DNA of 7,725 nt, from contig USLH01000108.1 of NCBI GenBank assembly GCA_900555435.1, forward strand, positions 1-7,725, written 5' to 3'. The translations under genes and the position numbers were made by a program. Origin of the DNA: an uncultured Oscillospiraceae bacterium. Its GTDB lineage: Bacteria > Bacillota > Clostridia > Oscillospirales > Ruminococcaceae. The notes under the pieces were generated by a model. That model saw nothing but the letters and a program-made list of their open reading frames with translations, searched no databases and had not been told where the DNA came from. Of the stretch, positions 1 to 6,602 are shown in pieces (the first letter of the stretch is position 1; every line of letters starts with the position of its first letter).

Positions 1-332
1 GGAGACCATCTGCCTGGACAAAGAGACCCAGCACTACAAGCAGCAGGTGGCTCTGAAGTTTGCAGACCTGGTCTACAACGGACAGTGGTTCACCCCCTTG
101 CGGGAAGCCCTTTCCGCCTTTGTGGACAAGACCTCCGAGACTGTCACCGGCGACGTGAAGCTGAAGCTCTACAAGGGCAACATCATCAATGCCGGCGTCA
201 CCTCTCCCTACACCCTCTACGACCTTCAGCGAGGATCACGTCTACAATCAGGCCGACGCCACCGGCTTCATCAACCTCTTCGGTCTGCCTATCCATGTGA
301 AGGCTGTGCTGGACGAAAAGAGAGGCAAATAA
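1..332 (+). pseudogene. argG: Argininosuccinate synthase, C-terminal part, frameshifted
   Basis: ArgG joins citrulline and aspartate, using ATP, to form argininosuccinate in the cytoplasm. Only the 3' end is in the window. Reading from base 2, the protein contains ArgG-typical segments: HYKQQVALKFADLVYNGQWF, then TPLREALSAFVDKTSETVTG, then KLYKGNIINAGVTSPYTLYD. After the Asp codon at 221-223 the reading frame is lost. From base 225, in the next frame, the family's C-terminus resumes (FSEDHVYNQADATGFINLFG, then LPIHVKAVL) and ends at TAA 330-332. The 35 residues of this second part contain no stop. Family members usually have about five residues (such as E-D-I-A-T) between LYD and F, so a net 14-base deletion is the simplest explanation. 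Without correction, translation runs on for 61 foreign residues to TAA 407-409. This could be a true recent mutation or a sequencing/assembly error. The identity is certain; the pseudogene status is not. Confidence 0.88.
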
Positions 333-358
333 TCCCGATACCGACGGGAATTTTCCCG
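333..358 (+). other. Alternative small hairpins after argG
   Basis: Three short elements follow the argG stop: TCCCG at 333-337, CGGGA at 345-349 and TCCCG at 354-358. The middle element can pair with either outer one, giving two mutually exclusive 5-bp stems (the second can extend to 6 bp as CGGGAA/TTCCCG, with a tight loop). They lie just before the stronger hairpin at 362-388. The pairing is seen directly. Any role in processing, mRNA protection or attenuation is inference, and such short stems could be chance in GC-rich DNA. Confidence 0.35.
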
Positions 359-361
359 GAT

Positions 362-403
362 GCGGGGCGAGGCTTGACCTTGCCCCGCTCCTGTGTTATT
401 TTT
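362..403 (+). terminator. Terminator-like hairpin between argG and argH
   Basis: An 11-bp stem (362-372 with 378-388, one G-U pair) closes on a 5-base loop, CTTGA. A short T-rich stretch, TTATTTTT at 396-403, follows after a gap of seven bases. The stem is strong, but the T-tract is displaced, so it may be a leaky terminator, an attenuator or an RNA-processing/stability element that sets the argG to argH ratio. It sits in the only gap in the cluster longer than about 20 bases. It does not by itself show that argH starts a new transcript; I see no convincing promoter between 333 and 426. Confidence 0.55.
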
Positions 404-409
404 AAGTAA

Positions 410-416
410 AGAGGGG
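410..416 (+). promoter_or_regulatory. Ribosome binding site that fixes the argH start
   Basis: The purine run AGAGGGG (410-416) lies 10 bases before ATG 427, a workable though slightly long spacing. An in-frame TTG at 418 is only one base downstream, too close to be used. ATG 427 gives the family-like N-terminus MAKMWAGRF. The next ATG, at 436 (MWAGRF), is farther from the site. The start at 427 is therefore preferred. Confidence 0.6.
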
Positions 417-426
417 CTTGGGCGTT

Positions 427-1806
427 ATGGCAAAAATGTGGGCGGGACGCTTCAAAAAGGAAGCGGACAGCAAGGTGAACGACTTCAATTCCTCCATTTC
501 CTTTGACGCACGGATGTACAAGCAGGACATCATGGGCAGCATCGCTCACGCTGCTATGCTGGGGAAGACCGGCATCATCGGGCAGATGGAAGCGGATAAG
601 ATCATGGCGGGGCTTTCGGATCTTTTAGCGGATCTGGAAAGCGGCAGCCTTTCTTTTGACCCGGATGCGGAAGACATCCATATGTTTGTGGAAGCGGAGC
701 TGACCAAGCGGCTGGGGGATACCGGCAAGCGGCTTCACACCGCCCGCAGCCGGAACGATCAGGTGGCGCTGGACATTCGGCTTTACCTGCGGGACGCTAT
801 GGCGGGGGTCTCCGCCAATGTAAAAGAATTGGCGGAAACGCTCTGCACCATGGCTTCGGAGCATCTGGACACCATCATGCCCGGTTATACCCATCTGCAG
901 CGGGCTCAGCCCATCACCTTTGCGCACCATCTGATGGCGTATACCAGCATGCTGATCCGGGACTTAGGGCGGATCTCTGACGCCGTGAAGCGGATGAACC
1001 GGAACCCCTTGGGCAGCGGTGCTCTGGCGGGAACCACCTATCCCATCGACCGGCAGCTGACCAGCAGCCTTTTAGGCTTCGACGGACCAGTGATGAACAG
1101 TTTGGACGGGGTCTCCGATCGGGATTTCTGCATCGAGCTGGGGGCGGCCATTTCTACGATCATGATGCACCTGTCCCGGTTCTCAGAGGAAATCATCCTT
1201 TGGTGCTCGTGGGAGTTTAAGTTCATCGAACTGGACGACGCCTTTGCCACCGGCTCCTCCATTATGCCCCAGAAGAAGAACCCTGACGTGGCGGAGCTGG
1301 TCCGGGGCAAGACCGGGCGGGTCTACGGTGACCTTGTGACGCTTCTCTCCATGATGAAGTCCCTGCCCCTTGCTTACAATAAGGATATGCAGGAGGACAA
1401 GGAAGCCATCTTCGACGCCATTGATACGGTGAACCTCTGCCTGACCACCTTTATCCCCATGCTGAAGACCGCCCGGGTGCTGAAAGAGAATATGCGGGCG
1501 GCAGCGGCCAAGGGATTCATCAACGCCACCGATTGCGCCGACTATCTGGTGAAGAAGGGAATGCCCTTCCGGGATGCGTATAAGATCACCGGCACGCTGG
1601 TTGGCATCTGCGTGGACAGCGGGAAGACGCTGGAAACGCTGCCGCTCAGTCAGTATAAGGAGCTTTCAGAGCTGTTTGAGAAGGATGTGTACGACGCCAT
1701 CCGGCTGGAGACCTGCGCCATGACCCGGAATTCCATCGGCGGCCCCGCAAAAGAAAGCGTAGAGCAGCAGATCGCCTGGGCAAAAGAGCAGCTGGTGGCC
1801 TATTAA
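427..1806 (+). CDS. argH: Argininosuccinate lyase
   Basis: ArgH splits argininosuccinate into arginine and fumarate, the last step of arginine synthesis; the family works as a cytoplasmic homotetramer. The product is 459 residues, close to the 457 or so usual for bacterial ArgH. Visible hallmarks are WAGRF at the N-terminus, the substrate-binding segment TARSRNDQ (residues 105-112), GYTHLQRAQP (153-162) with the conserved Thr155-His156 pair, and the fumarase/aspartase superfamily signature GSSIMPQKKNP (276-286), whose serines include the catalytic acid. The downstream AYNKDMQEDKE segment is also typical. No key residue is missing and the frame is open throughout. Its stop codon overlaps the Shine-Dalgarno site of argC, which points to co-transcription and perhaps translational coupling. 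It follows the damaged argG, so its substrate supply depends on whether that frameshift is real. Confidence 0.97.
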   Translation: MAKMWAGRFKKEADSKVNDFNSSISFDARMYKQDIMGSIAHAAMLGKTGIIGQMEADKIMAGLSDLLADLESGSLSFDPDAEDIHMFVEAELTKRLGDTGKRLHTARSRNDQVALDIRLYLRDAMAGVSANVKELAETLCTMASEHLDTIMPGYTHLQRAQPITFAHHLMAYTSMLIRDLGRISDAVKRMNRNPLGSGALAGTTYPIDRQLTSSLLGFDGPVMNSLDGVSDRDFCIELGAAISTIMMHLSRFSEEIILWCSWEFKFIELDDAFATGSSIMPQKKNPDVAELVRGKTGRVYGDLVTLLSMMKSLPLAYNKDMQEDKEAIFDAIDTVNLCLTTFIPMLKTARVLKENMRAAAAKGFINATDCADYLVKKGMPFRDAYKITGTLVGICVDSGKTLETLPLSQYKELSELFEKDVYDAIRLETCAMTRNSIGGPAKESVEQQIAWAKEQLVAY

Positions 1807-1817
1807 GGAGGAACCTC

Positions 1818-2765
1818 ATGAAAACGAAAATTTTCATCGACGGCAGCGAAGGGACCACCGGTCTTCGGATTAACGAGCGGTTTAAAGGTCGGGAGGATCT
1901 GGAGATCCTCTCTATCGACCCGGCTCTCCGGAAGGATCCGGCGGAGCGGAAAAAGCTCATCAATGCCTCTGACGTGACCATCCTCTGTCTCCCCGATGCG
2001 GCGGCAAAAGAGGCGGTCTCTTTGGTGGAAAATGATTGCGTTCGGATCATCGATACCTCCACCGCCCACCGGACGGCTTCCGGCTGGGCTTACGGGTTTC
2101 CGGAGCTTTCGCCGGAATTCCGGAAAAAGATTCGGGAAGGGAAGCGGATTGCCAATCCCGGATGCCATGCATCGGGGTTCGTGGCGCTTGTTTACCCGCT
2201 GATCCGGGAAGGGATCCTGCCGGCGGACTATCCGGTCAGCAGCTTTTCCCTCACCGGCTACAGCGGCGGCGGAAAGAAAATGATTGCCCAGTATGAAGCG
2301 GAGGAACGGTCGGAGGAACTGGACGCTCCCCGGGAATATGGGCTGAATCAGCAGCACAAGCATCTGAAAGAAATGACAGCGATCACCGGCCTTGCGGTGC
2401 CGCCGCTTTTCACCCCTATCGTAGCGGATTATTACAGCGGCATGGTCGTCAGCGTCCCACTGTACACCGGGATGCTGAAAAAATCCCTTACGCCGGAAGA
2501 ACTGCGGGACTTTTTTGCGGAGTATTACGGCAGGGAGAAATTTTTGACGGTGGCTCCCTTCGGCAGCGAAGCGGAGAGCGGAGGGTTCCTGAGCGGGAAC
2601 GCCGCATCCGGATGGGACGGGATGGAGATCCATGTCACCGGCTGCGAGGAGCGGGTGCTGCTTTCCGCACGGTTCGATAATCTGGGAAAGGGCGCTTCCG
2701 GCGCTGCAGTGCAGTGCCTCAATATCCTTCTGGGATGCGAAGAAGACAAAGGACTTTGCCTGTAA
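1818..2765 (+). CDS. argC: N-acetyl-gamma-glutamyl-phosphate reductase, short type
   Basis: ArgC reduces N-acetylglutamyl phosphate to the semialdehyde with NADPH, the third step of the acetylated ornithine route. The 315-residue length and sequence fit the shorter ArgC subclass rather than the roughly 334-residue E. coli type. The dinucleotide-binding loop is GSEGTTGLRI (residues 9-18). The catalytic cysteine is Cys116 within NPGCHASG; the usual aromatic residue after Cys is His here. GYSGGGK and the active-site HKHLKEM (His180/His182) follow. AAGGAGG at 1805-1811 lies 6 bases before ATG 1818, fixing the start with confidence. A long reverse-strand open frame opposite this gene is a composition effect and not a gene. 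The gene lies 11 bases after argH and 18 bases before argJ. Confidence 0.95.
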   Translation: MKTKIFIDGSEGTTGLRINERFKGREDLEILSIDPALRKDPAERKKLINASDVTILCLPDAAAKEAVSLVENDCVRIIDTSTAHRTASGWAYGFPELSPEFRKKIREGKRIANPGCHASGFVALVYPLIREGILPADYPVSSFSLTGYSGGGKKMIAQYEAEERSEELDAPREYGLNQQHKHLKEMTAITGLAVPPLFTPIVADYYSGMVVSVPLYTGMLKKSLTPEELRDFFAEYYGREKFLTVAPFGSEAESGGFLSGNAASGWDGMEIHVTGCEERVLLSARFDNLGKGASGAAVQCLNILLGCEEDKGLCL

Positions 2766-2783
2766 CGAAAGAGGAGAGAAGAC

Positions 2784-4022
2784 ATGAATCTGGTAGCTTT
2801 TGACGGATTTCCCTTTGTTGAGGGAGGCGTGACCGCTGCGAAGGGCTTTTCGGCCGGCGGCGTTCACTGCGGGATCCGTGCCAACAAATCGAAAAAGGAT
2901 CTTGGGGTGATCTTAGCGGATACGCCCTGCGCCGCCGCCGCCATGTACACCCAGAATAAGGTGAAGGGCGCACCCTTGCTGGTGACCAAAGCCCACCTGG
3001 AAAACGGGACCGCCCGGGCGGTCATCGTCAATTCCGGCATCGCCAACACCTGCAACGCCGACGGACTGGAAAAGGCGGAAGGAATGTGCGTCATCGCTTC
3101 GGCGGCGCTGGACATTCCCGCTTCCGATGTGATCGTGGCTTCCACCGGCGTGATCGGGCAGCCGCTGCCCTTAGAACCCATTCAGAGCAGCATCGGGGAA
3201 TTAAAGGCCGCTCTTTCCCCGGAGAACCATGCAGATTTCGCCGACGCCATCATGACCACCGACACCGTTCGGAAGGAGGTGGCTGTAGAGTTCACCGTAG
3301 GCGGGAAAACCTGCCACGTCGGCGGATGCAGCAAGGGCTCCGGCATGATCATGCCTAACATGGCCACTATGCTCTGCTTCCTGACCACCGACGCCGCCAT
3401 TGAGCCGGAACTTCTACAGGCAGCGCTGAAGCAGGTGGTGGACGAGACCTTCAACATGGTCAGCGTGGACGGGGACACCTCCACCAACGACATGGTCTCG
3501 ATCCTTGCTTCCGGTGCGGCGGGAAATGCGCCGATCAGAAGCCAGAATGAGGATTTCTCAGTCTTTGTGAACGCCCTGTACGTTGTCTTGATGAACCTGT
3601 CCCGGAAGATCGCCGGCGACGGCGAAGGGGCGACCAAGCTCTTGGAGTGCGTGGTTACCGATGCGGAGAGCAAGGAGCAGGCGAAGATCGTCGCCAAATC
3701 CGTCATCAACTCCTCTCTGTTGAAGGCTGCCATGTTTGGGGCGGACGCCAACTGGGGCCGGGTGCTCTGCGCCATCGGCTACGCCCAGACCGACGTGGAC
3801 GTGAACCGGGTGGATGTGGCCTTTGCCTCCCAGAACGGGGCGGTGGCTGTCTGCAAGGATGGGGCAGGCATCGACTTCTCCGAGGAAACAGCGAAAAAAG
3901 TCCTGACTACCGATGAGGTGAAGATCCTGGTGGATCTGAACGCCGGGGACGCCGCTGCAACGGCGTGGGGCTGCGATCTCACTTATGATTACGTCCGGAT
4001 CAACGGCGATTATCGCTCGTAA
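2784..4022 (+). CDS. argJ: Ornithine acetyltransferase / glutamate N-acetyltransferase ArgJ
   Basis: ArgJ transfers the acetyl group from N-acetylornithine to glutamate, releasing ornithine and regenerating N-acetylglutamate (the cyclic pathway). Some family members also use acetyl-CoA; sequence reading alone cannot settle which type this is. The 412-residue product starts with GGVTAAKGFSAGGVHCGIR, typical of the family. Self-cleavage is expected between Ala194 and Thr195 in PNMATML, leaving Thr195 as the N-terminal nucleophile of the beta chain (195-412). Other hallmarks are STGVIGQPLP, SVDGDTSTND, FGADANWGR and the C-terminal AWGCDLTYDYVRINGDY. AAAGAGGAG at 2768-2776 lies 7 bases before ATG 2784. 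The stop codon at 4020-4022 overlaps the argB Shine-Dalgarno region. Confidence 0.97.
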   Translation: MNLVAFDGFPFVEGGVTAAKGFSAGGVHCGIRANKSKKDLGVILADTPCAAAAMYTQNKVKGAPLLVTKAHLENGTARAVIVNSGIANTCNADGLEKAEGMCVIASAALDIPASDVIVASTGVIGQPLPLEPIQSSIGELKAALSPENHADFADAIMTTDTVRKEVAVEFTVGGKTCHVGGCSKGSGMIMPNMATMLCFLTTDAAIEPELLQAALKQVVDETFNMVSVDGDTSTNDMVSILASGAAGNAPIRSQNEDFSVFVNALYVVLMNLSRKIAGDGEGATKLLECVVTDAESKEQAKIVAKSVINSSLLKAAMFGADANWGRVLCAIGYAQTDVDVNRVDVAFASQNGAVAVCKDGAGIDFSEETAKKVLTTDEVKILVDLNAGDAAATAWGCDLTYDYVRINGDYRS

Positions 4023-4037
4023 GAAGGAGCCTGAACG

Positions 4038-4898
4038 ATGGAAAGCATTTCAAATGTTGTAAAAGCGCAGGTGCTAAACGATGCGCTTCCTTACATCCAG
4101 AAATACCACGACAAAGTGGTCGTCATCAAATACGGCGGCAACGCCATGACCAGCGAAGAGCTGAAAAACGCCGTCATGAGCGACATCGTGCTGCTCTCTC
4201 TGGTCGGGATCAAGGCCGTATTGGTTCACGGCGGCGGCCCGGAGATCAACGAAGCCTTAAAACGGATGAACATCGAGAGCCGCTTCATCGGGGGGCTTCG
4301 CTATACCGATGCGGATACGGCGGAAGTGGTCCGGATGGTGCTGGCGGGGAAGATCAACAAGGCGCTGGTTTCCCTCCTGGAGCAGCACGGCGGCCGGGCG
4401 CTGGGACTCTGCGGCTCCGATGGAGGGATGCTGCAGGTGAAAAAGCTGGAAGGTCCCAACGATTTGGGCTTTGTAGGCGAAATCACCGACGTGAACGTCC
4501 GGCCCATCCGGGACGCTCTGGATAACGGCTACATTCCTGTGATCGCTACGGTCTCCACCGACGCTTCCGGTCAGGTTTACAATATCAACGCCGACACGGC
4601 GGCCTCCCGGATCGCAGCGGCGCTGCAGGCGGAGAACCTGATTCTCATGACCGATATCCGGGGCCTGCTCCGGGACAAGGACGACGAGACCACCCTGATT
4701 CCGGAAGTACAGGTCAGCGAGGTGCCTTATCTGGTGAAGCAGGGCATCATTTCCGGCGGCATGATCCCGAAGATCGAGTGCTGTGTGGAAGCCGTTCGCC
4801 GGGGCGTGGCAAAGACCTGCATCATTGACGGGCGGATCCGTCATTCCATCCTTATCGAGATGCTTTCCAACGAAGGCATCGGCACCCTGTTCAAATAA
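4038..4898 (+). CDS. argB: Acetylglutamate kinase, probably arginine-sensitive type
   Basis: ArgB phosphorylates N-acetylglutamate with ATP, the second step and usual control point when the pathway is cyclic. The 286-residue product belongs to the amino acid kinase family: KYGGNAM with ATP-site Lys31, HGGGPEI (64-70) for the phosphates and acetylglutamate, NINADTAASRIA for substrate and nucleotide, and GGMIPKIE with Lys245. About 25 residues precede the first strand, including a predicted helix around VLNDALPYIQKYHDK. The C-terminus reads HSILIEMLSNEGIGTLF. In known families, an N-terminal helix and this type of C-terminal motif mark hexameric, arginine-inhibited enzymes, unlike the shorter E. 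coli enzyme. Feedback inhibition is therefore inferred, not shown. AAGGAG at 4024-4029 is 8 bases before ATG 4038. Confidence 0.96.
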   Translation: MESISNVVKAQVLNDALPYIQKYHDKVVVIKYGGNAMTSEELKNAVMSDIVLLSLVGIKAVLVHGGGPEINEALKRMNIESRFIGGLRYTDADTAEVVRMVLAGKINKALVSLLEQHGGRALGLCGSDGGMLQVKKLEGPNDLGFVGEITDVNVRPIRDALDNGYIPVIATVSTDASGQVYNINADTAASRIAAALQAENLILMTDIRGLLRDKDDETTLIPEVQVSEVPYLVKQGIISGGMIPKIECCVEAVRRGVAKTCIIDGRIRHSILIEMLSNEGIGTLFK

Positions 4899-4913
4899 GA
4901 AGGAGGTACCGAC

Positions 4914-5396
4914 ATGGCAGATATGCTGGTGAAGCTCTACGATTTAAAAGACGATCCGGCGCTTTATGAGCGGCTGGAAGCGGAGGGTATCAAGATCAAG
5001 CAGGCGCTATCCCCCGACAAGCACCGGGTGCTTGCCTTTATCCGGGAAAATTTCGGAGAAGGCTGGGCTAGTGAGTGCGATGCCGCCTTTGCCAATCAGC
5101 CGGTGAGCTGCTACATCGCCGTGAAAGACCGGGAAGTGGTGGGCTTTGGCTGCTATGAGGCCACGGCGCGGGATTATTTCGGCCCCACCGGCGTCCGGGA
5201 GGATATGCGCCGCAAGGGCATCGGCAAGGCCATCCTCCTGAAGTGCATGTTCGGGCTGTCCCATATGGGCTACGCCTATGCGATCATCGGATCGGCGGCG
5301 GAGTCGGCGGTGAAGTTTTATGAAGAAACCACCGGCGCCGTGAAGATCGAAGGCTCTGAACGGGGCGTGTACGGCCGGATGATCGCTTATGATTAA
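4914..5396 (+). CDS. GNAT-family N-acetyltransferase, candidate short N-acetylglutamate synthase
   Basis: A 160-residue single-domain GNAT protein, expected to transfer acetyl from acetyl-CoA to an amine. The acetyl-CoA loop is RRKGIGKA (residues 99-106), matching the GNAT motif A pattern Q/R-x-x-G-x-G/A, preceded by the strand segment YFGPTGV (88-94). Other marked segments are GWASECDAAFANQPVSC (50-66) and GYAYAIIGSAAESAVKFYEE near the C-terminus, where motif B normally lies. No membrane segment or signal peptide is seen. AAGGAGGT at 4900-4907, 6 bases before ATG, is one of the best ribosome sites in the window. The gene sits between argB and argD with tight spacing, and there is no argA here, so making N-acetylglutamate from glutamate is a reasonable guess. 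The protein lacks the amino acid kinase domain of classical ArgA, and the substrate is not shown by sequence. Similar GNATs may act on other amines. Confidence 0.9.
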   Translation: MADMLVKLYDLKDDPALYERLEAEGIKIKQALSPDKHRVLAFIRENFGEGWASECDAAFANQPVSCYIAVKDREVVGFGCYEATARDYFGPTGVREDMRRKGIGKAILLKCMFGLSHMGYAYAIIGSAAESAVKFYEETTGAVKIEGSERGVYGRMIAYD

Positions 5397-5410
5397 GTGA
5401 GGGGATCACT

Positions 5411-6583
5411 ATGAATTTCAATCAGATCAAGGAGCGGGATCAGGAATACATCCTTCCCACCTACAAGCGGTTCGACGTCTGCATCGAAAAGGGCAGAGGA
5501 GCGACCTGCACCGGCTCCGACGGAAAAAAGTACATCGACTTCACCAGCGGCATCGGCGTAAACTCCTTAGGCTATGCCGACCCCGACTGGGTCCGGGCGG
5601 TATCGGAACAGGCAGGGAAGCTGGCCCACATCTCGAACCTCTATTATTCCCTTCCCGACGGGGAACTGGCGGAGCGGCTCTGCAAACGCACCGGTTACAG
5701 CCGGGTCTTCTTCGGGAACTCCGGCGCAGAAGCCAACGAGGGCGCCATCAAGACCGCCCGGAAGTACAGCTTCGACAAATACGGCGCCGGGCGGAACACC
5801 ATTATTACGTTGGTCAACTCCTTCCACGGGCGGACGGTGACCACCCTTTCCGCCACGGGTCAAGACGTGTTTCACCAGTATTTCGGGCCGTTTACGGAAG
5901 GGTTCAAGTACGCAAACGCCAATGACATTCTTTCTGTGGCGGAAGCGGTGGACGACAGCGTCTGCGCCGTTATGCTGGAATTTATCCAGGGCGAAGGCGG
6001 CGTGATCCCGCTGGAGGAAGGCTTTGTCAAGGAGCTCTTTGAACTCTGCAGGGAGCGGGATATTTTAATCATCGCCGACGAGGTGCAGACCGGCGTGGGT
6101 CGAACGGGAAAATTCCTCGCCTCCGAGCATTTTGGGGTCAAGCCGGATATCACGACACTGGCGAAAGGCTTAGGCGGCGGCCTGCCCATCGGGGCCGTAC
6201 TGGTCAGCGAGGAGCTGAAAAGCGTCATGGGTCCCTCCAGCCACGGTTCCACCTTCGGCGGGAACCCCATCGCCTGCGCCGGGGCAAACGAGGTCATGAA
6301 AAAGGTGGCGGACGACAGTTTCCTCCGGCTGGTTGCGGCAAAAGGGGACAAGCTCCGCTCCTGCCTGCTTTGCTGCGGGAACGTGGCTTCGGTCACGGGG
6401 CTCGGCATGATGCTGGGCATCCAGCTGAGATCCGGCACCAGCGCCGAGGTGGCGAAGGCCTGTCTTGACCGGGGGCTTTTGGTGCTGACGGCAAAGGAGA
6501 AGGTGCGGCTGCTGCCGCCTCTGACGATCACGGATCAGGAGCTGTCCGATGGGCTTAAGATCCTGTGGGACGTTCTTTCCTGA
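5411..6583 (+). CDS. argD: Acetylornithine aminotransferase
   Basis: ArgD converts N-acetylglutamate semialdehyde and glutamate to N-acetylornithine and 2-oxoglutarate with pyridoxal phosphate (PLP); it is a class III aminotransferase. The 390-residue length is normal. Hallmarks in order: FTSGIGVNSLGY, the PLP-phosphate segment NSGAEANE (103-110), SFHGRT (137-142) with the ring-stacking Phe138 and Arg141, which fits the substrate carboxylate contact, DEVQTGVGRTGK from Asp223, and the Schiff-base Lys252 in TLAKGLGGGLPIGA. GSTFGGNPIAC follows. The GAGGGG at 5399-5404 lies 6 bases before ATG 5411. Related enzymes for ornithine, 4-aminobutyrate or succinylornithine share this fold, but the operon context makes ArgD the clear choice. 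Confidence 0.95.
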   Translation: MNFNQIKERDQEYILPTYKRFDVCIEKGRGATCTGSDGKKYIDFTSGIGVNSLGYADPDWVRAVSEQAGKLAHISNLYYSLPDGELAERLCKRTGYSRVFFGNSGAEANEGAIKTARKYSFDKYGAGRNTIITLVNSFHGRTVTTLSATGQDVFHQYFGPFTEGFKYANANDILSVAEAVDDSVCAVMLEFIQGEGGVIPLEEGFVKELFELCRERDILIIADEVQTGVGRTGKFLASEHFGVKPDITTLAKGLGGGLPIGAVLVSEELKSVMGPSSHGSTFGGNPIACAGANEVMKKVADDSFLRLVAAKGDKLRSCLLCCGNVASVTGLGMMLGIQLRSGTSAEVAKACLDRGLLVLTAKEKVRLLPPLTITDQELSDGLKILWDVLS

Positions 6584-6602
6584 AAAAGAAAGGTGAAGTG
6601 AC

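Noticed and set aside
224..226. Programmed ribosomal frameshift in argG
   Set aside because: No slippery heptamer or stop codon is seen at the junction, and family residues also seem to be missing there, which fits a deletion better than recoding.
418..426. TTG start for argH at 418
   Set aside because: Only one base separates it from the ribosome site, and the extra residues are not typical; ATG 427 gives the family-like N-terminus.
1803..2867. 354-codon reverse-strand open frame opposite argC
   Set aside because: It lies fully antisense to a clear ArgC, shows no recognisable family motif, and is rich in Arg, Pro and Ser as expected for a shadow frame in GC-rich coding DNA.
3182..3775. 197-codon reverse-strand open frame opposite argJ
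   Set aside because: It is a mirror of the ArgJ coding frame with no family features and no supporting neighbours on that strand.
4257..4844. 195-codon reverse-strand open frame opposite argB
   Set aside because: Composition-driven shadow rich in His, Asp, Gly and Pro; the forward gene is unmistakable.
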